DNA of 64,000 bases from DATFPK01 sp035264885 (GCA_035264885.1 DATFPK010000079.1:4140-68139); one strand, 5' to 3'. Counted from the stretch's first letter, positions 24,617 to 33,542 are shown. A program made the numbers and translations. Notes: generated by a model from the letters alone, not told the origin.

Positions 24617-25791
24617 CCCTGCGCCTGCGCGGTGGCGTCGCGGAGGGCGCGGCCGACCTGCTCGGCAGTGACGACCCCGCGCAGCCGGCCCTCGCCGTCG
24701 ACGGCCATGAGGGCGCCGAAGTGGCGCAGGTTGGCGTTGCCGAGCAGGGAGTCGAGCGGTGCGTCGACGCTGACGTGCATCGCCGCCTGCTCGGAGTCGA
24801 GCAGGTCGCCGACACTCGAGCTTCCGCGGCTGACCTCGGGCACGTCGTCCGCTCGGTCGCGCTCGAGGAGCCCGCGGAACTGCTCGGCGGCGTCGACGAC
24901 CGGGAACCACGGCCAGCGATAGCGGAGGAAGTACTCGTCGAGGGCGCGCTCGACGCTGAGCTCGGCCGGGATCGCCACCGGCTCGGTGTCCATCACGTCG
25001 GCCACGCGGACGCCCTCGATCCGGCTCGTGATCGCGGTCTGCACCGTCGCCGCCCGGGCCGAGCCGTTGATGATCATCCCGATCAGCGCCAGCCAGACGC
25101 CGTTGAAGACGTAGCCCTGGACGATCAGGAACAGACCGGCGCCGATGAAGAGGTAGGCGAAGCCGCGCCCGAGGGTGGCGGCGAAGCGGGTGGCTCTGGC
25201 GCGGTCCCCGCTGCGCTTCCAGGCCAGTGCCCGGACGACGCGGCCCCCGTCCATCGGGAACGCCGGCAGCAGGTTGAAGACCAGGACCAGCGCGTTGATC
25301 GACGCGAGCCAGGCCATCATCGCCAGGACCCCAGAGGTGTCGGCGCCTCCGTCGACCACCATCGCCTCGGTGAAGTCCTTCCAGCCGGCGGCGAGGATGC
25401 CGACCGCGGTGAGCGCCAAGACGATCGCCAGCGTGACGAGCGGGCCGGCGATCGCGATCCGGAACTCGGTGCCCGGGTTGTCGGAGTCCCGTTCGAGCCG
25501 CGCCACCCCGCCGAAGATCCAAAGCTGGATGCTGGAGATGCCGACCCCCTCGCGGAGCGCGACCAGGGCATGCCCCAGCTCGTGCAGGAGGATCGAGCCG
25601 AAGAACCCGATCGCGCTGGCGACCGCCAGCGCGTAGGGGCCGAGGTCGGACCCCGGGTTACCGAGGATGTCGGAGTAGAAGTCCGAGAGCCAGACGATCA
25701 CCAGGAAGAGGACGACGAACCACGACCAGTCGACCGCGATGCGGATCCCGCGGACGTGGAACAGGGTGATCGAGCCGCCGAGCACGGTCAC
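24613..25791 (-). CDS. Site-2 protease family (M50) membrane metalloprotease with CBS domains
   Basis: 392 residues from GTG (25791, or GTG 25785). Six membrane segments carry the zinc motif HELGHA (about 68-73) and the second motif NLLPAFPMDGGRV, whose Asp is the third ligand. The C-terminal part has two CBS-like repeats (VADVMDTEPVAIPAELSVERAL and VSVDAPLDSLLGNANLRHFG), which bind adenosyl nucleotides and may gate proteolysis. These enzymes cut transmembrane substrates such as anti-sigma factors. The frame stays open to 26370 as a shadow of the next gene. The cupin gene is coupled downstream. Confidence 0.88.
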   Translation of the reverse strand: MTVLGGSITLFHVRGIRIAVDWSWFVVLFLVIVWLSDFYSDILGNPGSDLGPYALAVASAIGFFGSILLHELGHALVALREGVGISSIQLWIFGGVARLERDSDNPGTEFRIAIAGPLVTLAIVLALTAVGILAAGWKDFTEAMVVDGGADTSGVLAMMAWLASINALVLVFNLLPAFPMDGGRVVRALAWKRSGDRARATRFAATLGRGFAYLFIGAGLFLIVQGYVFNGVWLALIGMIINGSARAATVQTAITSRIEGVRVADVMDTEPVAIPAELSVERALDEYFLRYRWPWFPVVDAAEQFRGLLERDRADDVPEVSRGSSSVGDLLDSEQAAMHVSVDAPLDSLLGNANLRHFGALMAVDGEGRLRGVVTAEQVGRALRDATAQAQG

Positions 25792-25840
25792 ATGGTAGGT
25801 GGGGGCCGATTCCGCCCAGCGCGGGGCGGTGTCGGCCGGC

Positions 25841-27520
25841 TCAGACCTGAACCGCGTGCCGGGCGACGATCCGCTCGAGATCGGCGCCCGCCGGCAGGGT
25901 GCCGAACGCCTGGCCCCAGTCGCCTGAGAGGCGGGACGCGCAGAAGGCGTCGGCGACGGCCTCGTCCCCGTAGCGCAGCAGGAGCGAGCCCTGCAGGGCC
26001 AGCGCCAGCCGCTCGACCACCCGGCGGGCCCGCGACTCGAGCGTCTCCGGGTCTGAGGCGATCTCCTCGCGGAGGGCCGCGACGAAGCTCTCCAGCCGCG
26101 GTTCGGCGGCGGCGCCCTCGGCGACCTCGGCGAAGAACGCCTCGGCCGCGGCCGGGCTGCGGACCATGGTCCGCAGAACGTCGAGGCACTGGACGTTGCC
26201 CGACCCCTCCCAGATCGAGGCCAGCGGGCTCTCCCGGAACAGCCTCGGCATGCCCGACTCCTCGACGTAGCCGTTGCCGCCGAGGCACTCGAGGCACTCG
26301 ACCGCGTGAGCCGGAGCCCGCTTGCAGATCCAGTACTTGAGGACCGCGTTGGCGATGCGGCGGAAGTCAACCGCGCCCGCGTCGCCGGCGGCCGCCTCGT
26401 CGTAGGAGCGAGCCAGGCGCATCGCCGAAACCGTCGCCGCTTCGGACTCGACGCAGAGGTCGGCGAGGACGTTCTGCATCAGCGGCTGGTCGATCAGCCG
26501 CTTGCCGAACGCCGAGCGGTGCGCGGCGTGGTGGGTCGCCTGCGCGACACCCGCCCGAAGACCCGCGGTGCAGCCGATCACGCAGTCCAGACGGGTGTGG
26601 TTGACCATCGAGATGATCGTCGGCACGCCGCGCCCCTCCTCGCCGACCATCCGGGCCCAGGCCCCGTGGAACTCCACCTCGCTCGAGGCGTTCGAGCGGT
26701 TCCCCAGCTTGTCCTTGAGGCGCTGGATGTGGAAGCGGTTGCGCTCGCCGTCGGGCATGAAGCGCGGCATGAAGAAGCAGGAGATGCCGGCGTCCGTCTG
26801 CGCGAGCACCAGGAAGGCGTCGCACATCGGCGCCGAGCAGAACCACTTGTGGCCGGTGATCTCGTACTCGGCGCCGGGACCGCCACCGTTCACAGGCACC
26901 GCCGCGGTGGTGTTCGCGCGGACGTCGGAGCCGCCCTGCTTCTCGGTCATCGCCATGCCGGAGAGCGCGCCGGCCTTGCGGTTGGCGGGCATCGGACGGC
27001 CGTCGTACTCCAGCGAGAGGAAGCGCGGCTCCCACTCGGCGGCGATCTCGGGCTGGGCGCGCAGCGCCGGCACCACCGAGTAGGTCATCGACAGCGGGCA
27101 TCCGACGCCGGCCTCGGCCTGCGTGAGCAGCATGAACATCGCCGCCCGGGCGACGTGGGCACCCGGTCCTGGGTCACGCCAGGGGGAGGCATGAAGGCCG
27201 TTGCCGACGCCCAGCGCCATCAGGCGGTGCCAGGATTCGTCGAACTCGACTTCGTCGACACGGTGCCCGAAGCGGTCGTGGGTCCGCAGCTTCGGGGTCT
27301 TCTCGTTCGCCTCGAAGCCGAGCCGGATCACCTCGGCCGAGCCGGCGACCGCGCCGAACTCACGGCAGCGGTCCTCGGCCCATTCGGCGCCGTCGCGGCG
27401 CAGCGCCTCGGCCAGCGGCCGGTCCTGCTCGAACGGGTTGTAGTCCTCGAGCGGGACCGACTGGTTGAAGACCTCGTGGGTGGGACCCGCCTCGGAGGGG
27501 CGGCGCTCGACGGTGGCCAT
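25841..27520 (-). CDS. AidB-type acyl-CoA dehydrogenase
   Basis: 559 residues, the longer size of the AidB/isovaleryl-CoA dehydrogenase-like group. MAMTEKQGGSDVRANTTAAV is the FAD-contacting motif, and GGNGYVEESGMPRLFRESP followed by IWEGSGNVQCLDVLR is the C-terminal signature with the catalytic-region Glu. Possible roles are branched-chain acyl-CoA oxidation or alkylation protection; sequence alone does not decide. TACCAT ends six bases before the ATG with no Shine-Dalgarno, so it is probably leaderless. No CoA-pathway neighbours. Confidence 0.88.
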   Translation of the reverse strand: MATVERRPSEAGPTHEVFNQSVPLEDYNPFEQDRPLAEALRRDGAEWAEDRCREFGAVAGSAEVIRLGFEANEKTPKLRTHDRFGHRVDEVEFDESWHRLMALGVGNGLHASPWRDPGPGAHVARAAMFMLLTQAEAGVGCPLSMTYSVVPALRAQPEIAAEWEPRFLSLEYDGRPMPANRKAGALSGMAMTEKQGGSDVRANTTAAVPVNGGGPGAEYEITGHKWFCSAPMCDAFLVLAQTDAGISCFFMPRFMPDGERNRFHIQRLKDKLGNRSNASSEVEFHGAWARMVGEEGRGVPTIISMVNHTRLDCVIGCTAGLRAGVAQATHHAAHRSAFGKRLIDQPLMQNVLADLCVESEAATVSAMRLARSYDEAAAGDAGAVDFRRIANAVLKYWICKRAPAHAVECLECLGGNGYVEESGMPRLFRESPLASIWEGSGNVQCLDVLRTMVRSPAAAEAFFAEVAEGAAAEPRLESFVAALREEIASDPETLESRARRVVERLALALQGSLLLRYGDEAVADAFCASRLSGDWGQAFGTLPAGADLERIVARHAVQV

Positions 27521-27526
27521 GCCGGA

Positions 27527-27532
27527 ATGGTA
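27527..27532 (-). promoter_or_regulatory. -10 box TACCAT of a leaderless promoter for the AidB-like gene
   Basis: Ends six bases before the ATG at 27520, with no Shine-Dalgarno in between. Confidence 0.5.
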
Positions 27533-27564
27533 CGGCGCGGCCCCCGGTGGGCGCTGACCGAGGG

Positions 27565-27861
27565 CTACGCCGCTGCGGGCTCCGGGTCCGGCCGGATCAC
27601 GACCGTGTCGACGATCTTCTCGATGTCCTCGGCAGGCATGCCGACCCGAGAGGCGTGCTCCCGGACCTTGTCCTCGCTGCTCGCCTGGTACACGCAGAAG
27701 GTCCCCAGGCTGCCGTCGTCCTCCTGAACCACGTAGCTGCGGATCCAGGCGATGTCATCCGGAAACTCGTCCCCGGCCACCTCGCCCGAGCGTTTTGCGG
27801 TCGCCTCGAGCTCCTCCGGCGACTGCCAGGCCTTGCGGCGGCGGATCATGTAGGTCTCCAT
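27565..27861 (-). CDS. DUF4242 family (SCO4226-like nickel-binding) protein
   Basis: 98 residues: METYMIRRRKAWQSPEELEA, then IAWIRSYVVQEDDGSLGTFCVYQASSEDKVREHASRVGMP. This matches the small ferredoxin-like-fold family whose Streptomyces member SCO4226 binds nickel. The conserved His lies in VREHASR. A strong GAGGAGGAG site precedes the ATG. Stand-alone gene. Biological role unknown; the metal is inferred from family knowledge. Confidence 0.75.
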   Translation of the reverse strand: METYMIRRRKAWQSPEELEATAKRSGEVAGDEFPDDIAWIRSYVVQEDDGSLGTFCVYQASSEDKVREHASRVGMPAEDIEKIVDTVVIRPDPEPAAA

Positions 27862-27950
27862 TTACTCCTCCTCGGGCGCGGATTGATCGGTCGACGGACG
27901 CTCTCACGGGCAATTCGGCCGGTCAAGTAGCGGTAGGGTGCGCGGCCGCG

Positions 27951-29165
27951 GTGGAGAAGATCGAGGTCAAGAAGCCGGTCGTCGAGCTCGACGGCGACGA
28001 GATGACCCGGATCATCTGGGCCTTCATCAAGGACAAGCTGATCCTGCCGTACCTCGACGTCGAGCTGATCTACTTCGACCTCGGGATCGAGAGCCGTGAC
28101 GCCACCGAGGACCAGGTCACGGTCGACGCCGCCAACGCGATCAAGGAGCACGGGGTGGGGGTGAAGTGCGCGACGATCACGCCCGACGAGGCCCGGGTGG
28201 AGGAGTTCGGCCTGAAGGAGATGTACCGGTCGCCGAACGGGACCATCCGCAACATCCTCGGCGGCGTCATCTTCCGCGAGCCGATCGTGATCTCGAACAT
28301 CCCGCGGCTGGTGCCGAACTGGACTAAGCCGATCGTGATCGGGCGCCACGCGTTCGGCGACCAGTACAGGGCCGAGGACATCGTCGTGCCCGATGAAGGC
28401 AGGCTGACGCTCACCTACACCCCGAAGAACGGCGGCGACCCGATCGAGGTCAACGTCTTCGACTTTCCCGGCGGCGGGGTGGCGCTGGCGATGTACAACC
28501 TCGACGCCTCGATCCGCGACTTCGCCAGAGCCTCCTTCCGCTACGGCCTCGAGCGCGAGTACCCCGTCTACATGTCGACCAAGAACACGATCCTCAAGCG
28601 ATACGACGGGCGCTTCAAGGACCTGTTCCAGGAGGTCTACGAGGACGAGTTCAAGAGCGACTTCGAGGAGAAGGGCCTGACCTACGAGCACCGTCTGATC
28701 GACGACATGGTCGCGGCGGCGCTGAAGTGGGAGGGTGGCTACGTCTGGGCCTGCAAGAACTACGACGGAGACGTCCAGTCCGACACGGTAGCCCAGGGCT
28801 TCGGCTCCCTCGGATTGATGACCAGCGTCCTGATGACGCCCGACGGGCAGACCGTGGAGGCCGAGGCGGCCCACGGAACCGTGACCCGCCATTTCCGTCG
28901 CCACCAGCAGGGAGAGGAGACCTCGACCAACCCGATCGCCTCGATCTTCGCCTGGACGCGGGCGATCGGCGCCCGCGGGCGGATGGACGAGACACCGGAG
29001 GTCTGCGAGTTCGCCGAGACTCTGGAGCGGGTATGCGTCGATACGGTCGAGGCCGGGAAGATGACCAAGGACCTCGCCCTCCTGGTCGGCGAGGACCAGG
29101 ACTACCTGAACACGCAGGAGTTCCTCGACGCGATCGACGAGGGACTCCGGACGGCGATGAACTGA
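27951..29165 (+). CDS. icd: NADP-dependent isocitrate dehydrogenase (eukaryotic-like homodimeric type)
   Basis: 404 residues from GTG, starting VEKIEVKKPVVELDGDEMTR. The substrate Ser/Asn motif SPNGTIRNILGGVIFREPI and the NADP site EAEAAHGTVTRHFRRHQQGE (Arg/His contacts for the 2'-phosphate) are those of type II IDH. It oxidises isocitrate to 2-oxoglutarate with NADPH formation. TAGGGT ends 11 bases before the GTG, with no Shine-Dalgarno. The frame is open back to 27795 over intergenic DNA, not supported by coding pattern. mdh follows after 12 bp. Confidence 0.95.
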   Translation: MEKIEVKKPVVELDGDEMTRIIWAFIKDKLILPYLDVELIYFDLGIESRDATEDQVTVDAANAIKEHGVGVKCATITPDEARVEEFGLKEMYRSPNGTIRNILGGVIFREPIVISNIPRLVPNWTKPIVIGRHAFGDQYRAEDIVVPDEGRLTLTYTPKNGGDPIEVNVFDFPGGGVALAMYNLDASIRDFARASFRYGLEREYPVYMSTKNTILKRYDGRFKDLFQEVYEDEFKSDFEEKGLTYEHRLIDDMVAAALKWEGGYVWACKNYDGDVQSDTVAQGFGSLGLMTSVLMTPDGQTVEAEAAHGTVTRHFRRHQQGEETSTNPIASIFAWTRAIGARGRMDETPEVCEFAETLERVCVDTVEAGKMTKDLALLVGEDQDYLNTQEFLDAIDEGLRTAMN

Positions 29166-29177
29166 GGAGATCCGAAC

Positions 29178-30167
29178 TTGGCTGACAGTCCAGTGAAAGT
29201 CACCGTCACCGGCGCCGCCGGCCAGATCGGCTACGCGCTTCTGTTCAGGATCGCGAGCGGCGAGATGCTGGGCGACGACACGCGCGTCCACCTGAACCTG
29301 CTCGAGATCCCCGACGCCGTGAAGGCCGCCGAGGGCACGGCGATGGAGCTCGACGACTCCGCCTTCCCGCTGCTCGCGGGGATCGACATCTCCGACGACC
29401 CCAACGCCGCCTTCGAGGGATGCAACATCGCGCTGCTGGTCGGCGCGCGCCCGCGCGGCCCCGGGATGGAGCGCTCCGACCTCCTCGAGGCGAACGGGGC
29501 GATCTTCAAGCCGCAGGGGGAGGCGATCAACGCCGGCGCAGCCGACGACGTCAAGGTCCTGGTGGTCGGGAACCCCGCGAACACCAACGCCCTGATCGCG
29601 ATGTCCAACGCACCCGACGTGCCGCGCGAACGATTCACCGCGATGACCCGGCTCGACCACAATCGGGCGATCGCCCAGCTCGCCAAGCGACTCGACGCGC
29701 AGGTCACGTCGATATCGAACATGACGGTGTGGGGCAACCACTCGACGACGCAGTACCCCGACCTGGTCAACGCCACGGTGGACGGGCGCAGCGCCTGGGA
29801 GGCGGTGGGGGACGAGAGCTGGATCGCCGAGGACTTCATCCCGACCGTGGCCAAGCGCGGCGCCGCGATCATCGACGCGCGCGGCGCCTCGAGCGCCGCC
29901 TCGGCCGCGAACGCGGCGATCGACCACGTCCACGACTGGGTGCTGGGCACGGCCGAGGGCGACTGGGTCTCGATGTCGGTGCCGGCCGACGGCTCCTACG
30001 GGATCGGCGAGGGGATCATCTCCAGCTTCCCGTGCACCTGCACGGGCGGCGAGTGGACGATCGTGCAGGGCCTCGAGGTCCCAGGGTTCTCGCGGGAACG
30101 GATCGACGCCAGCGTCATGGAGCTGCAGGACGAGCGTGACGCCGTCCAGCAGCTCGGCCTCATCTAG
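29178..30167 (+). CDS. mdh: Malate dehydrogenase
   Basis: 329 residues from TTG after a GAGGAGA site within the icd tail. Rossmann motif VTVTGAAGQIGYALLFRIASGE; coenzyme loop LLVGARPRGPGMERSDLLEANG; catalytic pair in TRLDHNRA (Asp) and VWGNHSTTQYPD (His). This is the NAD-type MDH that oxidises malate to oxaloacetate. Twelve bases after icd, so co-transcribed; both are TCA-cycle steps and sdhAB lie 7 kb away on the other strand. Confidence 0.96.
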   Translation: MADSPVKVTVTGAAGQIGYALLFRIASGEMLGDDTRVHLNLLEIPDAVKAAEGTAMELDDSAFPLLAGIDISDDPNAAFEGCNIALLVGARPRGPGMERSDLLEANGAIFKPQGEAINAGAADDVKVLVVGNPANTNALIAMSNAPDVPRERFTAMTRLDHNRAIAQLAKRLDAQVTSISNMTVWGNHSTTQYPDLVNATVDGRSAWEAVGDESWIAEDFIPTVAKRGAAIIDARGASSAASAANAAIDHVHDWVLGTAEGDWVSMSVPADGSYGIGEGIISSFPCTCTGGEWTIVQGLEVPGFSRERIDASVMELQDERDAVQQLGLI

Positions 30168-30170
30168 CGC

Positions 30171-30557
30171 TCAGCCCGCCGGGTGGTACTCCCGGCCTCG
30201 CTTCGTGACCCGCCCCTCCTTCTCGAGGTCGCTCATCACCCGGTACAGGTAGTTGGGCTTGATGCTCATCCGGCGGGCGATGTCCGACGCCGAGATCCCG
30301 GGGTTTTGATCGACGAGCTTGACCGCCTGATCCGCCCGGGTGCCACCACGCCGCCGGCGCCGGCGCCGTGTCCCCGAGGAACCGGAGCCAGAACCCGCGC
30401 TGCGGCCGCGCGGCCGTCCGGGGCCGCGTCGTCCCGACCTGCCGTCGGTGACCGCGGCGAGGGCCCGTTCGAGCTTGCGGCGCTCTCCTTCGATCGCGTT
30501 CAGCCGCTCCTCGATGTAGGCCCTGGTCTCCTCGAGTACGTTGCCTCTCTCTGGCAT
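30171..30557 (-). CDS. Winged-helix DNA-binding protein with coiled coil and AT-hook-like linker
   Basis: 128 residues. An N-terminal coiled coil (EETRAYIEERLNAIEGERRKLERAL) leads to a basic linker with GRRGPGRPRG (AT-hook) and an R7 run. The C-terminal winged helix is VDQNPGISASDIARRMSIKP, then NYLYRVMSDLEKEGRV. It is probably a nucleoid-type or regulatory DNA-binding protein. A GAAAGGGATGA site precedes the ATG. It converges on mdh with 3 bp between stop codons, and is divergent from the hydroxyacid dehydrogenase across an AT-rich 103-bp spacer it may regulate. Confidence 0.75.
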   Translation of the reverse strand: MPERGNVLEETRAYIEERLNAIEGERRKLERALAAVTDGRSGRRGPGRPRGRSAGSGSGSSGTRRRRRRRGGTRADQAVKLVDQNPGISASDIARRMSIKPNYLYRVMSDLEKEGRVTKRGREYHPAG

Positions 30558-30660
30558 TCATCCCTTTCGTGGGTTAGTTACACACACAGACTATTGAATG
30601 GACAAGTAAGAGTCATAGAACGTAGTACTTTGATGAAATCTTCCATTGCACGGAGTAAGG

Positions 30661-31620
30661 GTGTCTGACCTGCCGACCGTGGTGGTGGGGCGTCTCTTGC
30701 TCCCGGCGGGGATGGAGATGCTCACTGGCCGCTGCGAAGTCAGGTCGGGTGGAGCGGATCCCACCCGTGAGGAGATCCTCGCGCTGGTGCGCGGCGCCGC
30801 CGTAATCGTCGCCGACCCCACCATCGCGGTCGACGAGGAGCTGCTCGCTGCCGCCGGACCCGGACTCCGCGCAGTCGCCAACTTCGCCGTCGGATACGAC
30901 AACATCGACCTCGAGGCCTGTCGGGGCCGTGCCGTGGTCGTGACCAACACGCCGGACGTCCTCACCAACGCGACCGCCGAGCTGGCGTTGGCCCTGACGC
31001 TGGCCGCCGCCCGCTTCGTCTCCGGCGCCGAGCGCGACCTCCGCGCAGGCCACTGGCGCGGTTGGGACCCAGCGGCCTACCGCGGCCTCGAGCTGAGCGG
31101 CGCCACCTTCGGGATCGTCGGTCTGGGCAGGATCGGCGGCAGGTACGGGACGCTGCTGGCGGGGTTCGGTGTCGACCTCGTATATGCGTCACCGCGGCCG
31201 AGGCCGCAGCGAGCCGAGCGCCTCGGCGCGCGGTGGGTCGAGTTGGAGGACCTGCTGAGGTCCAGTGACGTGGTCAGCCTTCACGCACCGGGTACGCCGG
31301 GCAACCGTCACATGATCGACGCCCGAGCGCTCGACCTCATGAAGGAGTCAGCCGTACTCGTCAACACCTCACGCGGGGTCCTGGTCGACTCCGAGGCCCT
31401 GGCGGATGCCCTGCGGGAAGGGCGCATCGGCGCCGCTGGCCTCGACGTCTTCGAGGGTGAGCCGGAGCTGCCGCCGGCGCTTGCCGCCGCTCCGAAGGCT
31501 GTGATCACGCCCCACATCGGGTCGGCGACAGTGAAAGCCCGCGACGCGATGGCCCGGACCGTGGCCGAGAACGCGATCGCCGTCCTCGAGGGGCGTGACC
31601 CGCCGAACCGCATCGCCTGA
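30661..31620 (+). CDS. D-2-hydroxyacid dehydrogenase (glyoxylate/hydroxypyruvate reductase type)
   Basis: 319 residues from GTG, with GGAG 5 bases upstream; a TTG at 30646 would add five residues. The NAD motif FGIVGLGRIGGRYGTLL, catalytic Arg in NTSRGVLVDSEAL, Glu in FEGEPELPPAL and His in TPHIGSAT complete the family triad. It reduces glyoxylate or hydroxypyruvate, or oxidises D-glycerate; the substrate is not fixed by sequence. The upstream 100 bp are unusually AT-rich for this window. Confidence 0.88.
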   Translation: MSDLPTVVVGRLLLPAGMEMLTGRCEVRSGGADPTREEILALVRGAAVIVADPTIAVDEELLAAAGPGLRAVANFAVGYDNIDLEACRGRAVVVTNTPDVLTNATAELALALTLAAARFVSGAERDLRAGHWRGWDPAAYRGLELSGATFGIVGLGRIGGRYGTLLAGFGVDLVYASPRPRPQRAERLGARWVELEDLLRSSDVVSLHAPGTPGNRHMIDARALDLMKESAVLVNTSRGVLVDSEALADALREGRIGAAGLDVFEGEPELPPALAAAPKAVITPHIGSATVKARDAMARTVAENAIAVLEGRDPPNRIA

Positions 31621-31644
31621 CGGGGCAGACGCCCCCGACCCCGG

Positions 31645-32274
31645 TCAGCGGCGCTTGCGCGGAAGGGTGCGGAAGACCACGTCCCAGACCGGCGAGGAGA
31701 CGCCGTAGCCGAAGCGGTGATCCTGGAAGTGGTGGCGCATGTGCTGCTCGCGCAGCCGCTTGCCGAGCTGCGATTTCGGGACGAAGTGATGCACGTAGTA
31801 GTGCGTGTAGTCGTAGGAGAGGTAGCCCGCGATGAAGCCGGCGAACAACGGATAGGCAGCCGGCGTACCGAACAGCGCCGCGAACCCGAGGAAGAAGAGC
31901 ACCGCCAACGGGATGCTGACCGCGGGGGGCATGACCAGCCGCAGCTTGTCGTTCGGGTGGTCGTGGTGGACGCCGTGGATGATGAAGTGCATGCGGCGGC
32001 CGAAGGCGTGGTCGGGTTCCCAGTGAAAGACGAGCCGGTGGAGCCAGTACTCGGTCAGCGTCCAGATCGCGAGGCCGCCGAGGGTCAGGAGGCCGAGCTC
32101 CCACGCGGCCTGGCCGCGGCCGGCGCCGAGCCACTCCATCGCGATCACCACCGGCAGGAAGATCCCCGCCGGGATCGCGGGATGGACCCGCGAGAAGAAG
32201 TTCAGGAAGTCGCTCTGGAAGAGCTGCGGCGACGCCGCGAGGTTCTCGGTTCGCTGATGGGACATGGGCGCCAT
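31645..32274 (-). CDS. Fatty acid hydroxylase superfamily membrane protein
   Basis: 209 residues. Histidine clusters that bind the di-iron centre are WLHRLVFHWEPDHAFG, HFIIHGVHHDHPND, YTHYYVHHFVPKSQLG and HMRHHFQDHRFG, in the order seen in FA2H/Scs7-type 2-hydroxylases. Four membrane segments. It probably hydroxylates acyl chains of membrane lipids using O2. Start at ATG 32274 or 32265. Divergent from a small Cys-protein gene across about 210 bp that hold mirrored CGCAAA/CGCGAAA motifs and a structured leader. Confidence 0.85.
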   Translation of the reverse strand: MAPMSHQRTENLAASPQLFQSDFLNFFSRVHPAIPAGIFLPVVIAMEWLGAGRGQAAWELGLLTLGGLAIWTLTEYWLHRLVFHWEPDHAFGRRMHFIIHGVHHDHPNDKLRLVMPPAVSIPLAVLFFLGFAALFGTPAAYPLFAGFIAGYLSYDYTHYYVHHFVPKSQLGKRLREQHMRHHFQDHRFGYGVSSPVWDVVFRTLPRKRR

Positions 32275-32296
32275 GGTAGCGCCGGCTCTCGCGAGT

Positions 32297-32360
32297 CCGC
32301 AAAGCGCGAAAACACCGGCGGGCGCGGTGGAGAAGAACCCCCCGATTTGCGGTTTCGCGC
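32297..32360. repeat. Pair of inverted heptamer/octamer motifs in a divergent intergenic region
   Basis: CCGCAAA (32297-32303) and GCGCGAAA (32304-32311) reappear inverted as TTTGCGG (32346-32352) and TTTCGCGC (32353-32360), each 49 bp away. Such a layout suits a regulator shared by the two divergent genes, or a pseudoknotted RNA. Confidence 0.35.
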
Positions 32361-32394
32361 CCGCGGAGCGGTCGTCGCGGTGACATGATCGCCA

Positions 32395-32433
32395 CCGGTT
32401 CCGGCGGTCCCAGCGAGACGCCAGGGAACCGAG
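32395..32433 (+). promoter_or_regulatory. Structured 5' leader of the small CxxC protein gene
   Basis: GGTTCC-GGCG ... CGCC-AGG-GAACC forms a two-step hairpin (10 bp of pairing) starting a few bases after a CATGAT -10-like box. About 50 nt separate it from the GTG. Family not recognised; no known riboswitch motif identified. Confidence 0.3.
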
Positions 32434-32483
32434 AGAGAACCACTGATCGGGCGAGAACCCCGTGGGCCGGGAGAGGAGCTGGC

Positions 32484-32690
32484 GTGGCGAAAAACGGTGA
32501 ATCGAGGAAGGCCGGACAGCCGAAGTGCGAGGACTGCTACTTCCGGCGCAACATGCTCTGCGCCCTCGAGAGCGACGGGCCTTGTGCCACCTTCCGGCCG
32601 GACCGCCCCGAGGGCCTCGTGCCGCCCCGGCAGCCGGTCCTACTGATGCGCGCACCGCGCTGGGCGGGGCGCCAGCCGGCCGGCGTCTAG
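32484..32690 (+). CDS. Small conserved cysteine protein (CxxC...C...C)
   Basis: 68 residues from GTG, with GAGAGGAG six bases upstream. The core KCEDCYFRRNMLCALESDGP, then CATFRP, contains four cysteines (CxxC-8-C-7-C), enough for a zinc ribbon or an iron-sulfur site. The frame continues open upstream to 32385 across the structured leader, but coding character starts at this GTG. Not a recognised named family. Function unknown; the structured leader suggests regulated expression. Confidence 0.7.
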   Translation: MAKNGESRKAGQPKCEDCYFRRNMLCALESDGPCATFRPDRPEGLVPPRQPVLLMRAPRWAGRQPAGV

Positions 32691-32750
32691 AGAAGGGCTC
32701 CGGCGCACGCGGCTAAGGTCTCTGCCGGAAGGAAGGGACTCGAGGGGCCG

Positions 32751-33542
32751 TTGAAGATCACCGTACTGGGCAAGTCGCCCTCCTGGCAGGACGCCGGCGG
32801 GGCGTGCAGCGGTTACCTCGTCGAGGGACGTGAGGCGCTCGTCCTGATGGATTGCGGCAACGGCGTGTTCGCGAAGCTGCGCCAGTTCGCCGACTACGTC
32901 GACATCGACGCGGTCGTGCTCTCCCATCTTCACGCCGACCACTTCCTCGACCTCGTCCCCTACAGCTACGCGCTCACCTACGCGCCGCGGCAACAGCCCG
33001 TTCCGGTCGCGCAGTACCCGGGCACCGACGCTCCGGCCCGCCCGCGGCTCGTCGCCCCTCGGGGCGCGACCCGGCTCTTCCGCCGCGTGGTCGGCGCCTG
33101 GGGAAACGACGATCTGATCGAGAACGCGTTCGCGATCGAGGAATACCAACCCGACTCCACCGTGAAGGTCGGCGACCTGAGCTTCCGCTTCCATGAAGTG
33201 CCGCACTTCACCGAGACCTTCGCGATCGACATCAGCTCGGCCGACGGAGGCCGGATCACCTACGGGGCGGACAGCCGCCCCGCCGAGGAACTGGTCGACA
33301 TCGCCCGCGGTACCGACCTCCTGATCGTCGAGGCGACGCTGCCGCGACCCGAGCGGACCGGGATCCGCGGTCACCTCACCCCCGGGGAGGCGGGCGACCA
33401 TGCCCGCCGCGCGGGCGCGAACCGGGTCGTCCTCACGCACATCTCGGACGAGCTCGACCACGAGTGGGCGCGGGAGCAGGCTGAGGAGGCGTTCGGCGGG
33501 CCGGTCGAGATCGCCCGCGAGGGCGCCGTCTACGAGCTCTGA
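32751..33542 (+). CDS. Metallo-beta-lactamase-fold hydrolase (RNase Z-like)
   Basis: 263 residues from TTG. The motif LSHLHADHFLDLVPYSYA is HxHxDH. Further ligands are in EVPHFTETFAIDI (His), TYGADSRPAEEL (Asp) and LTHISDELDHEW (His), in the arrangement of the RNase Z/ElaC-like subgroup. The exosite typical of true tRNase Z is not evident. It may be a phosphodiesterase. Upstream GGAAGGAAGG is somewhat distant from the start; the same spacer has a TAAGGT -10-like box. Upstream of hsp20-lon on the same strand. Confidence 0.8.
   Translation: MKITVLGKSPSWQDAGGACSGYLVEGREALVLMDCGNGVFAKLRQFADYVDIDAVVLSHLHADHFLDLVPYSYALTYAPRQQPVPVAQYPGTDAPARPRLVAPRGATRLFRRVVGAWGNDDLIENAFAIEEYQPDSTVKVGDLSFRFHEVPHFTETFAIDISSADGGRITYGADSRPAEELVDIARGTDLLIVEATLPRPERTGIRGHLTPGEAGDHARRAGANRVVLTHISDELDHEWAREQAEEAFGGPVEIAREGAVYEL

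Noticed and set aside
32751..33542. Calling this gene tRNase Z (rnz)
   Set aside because: Metal motifs fit the subgroup, but the exosite arm of tRNase Z is not visible, so only an MBL-fold name is given.
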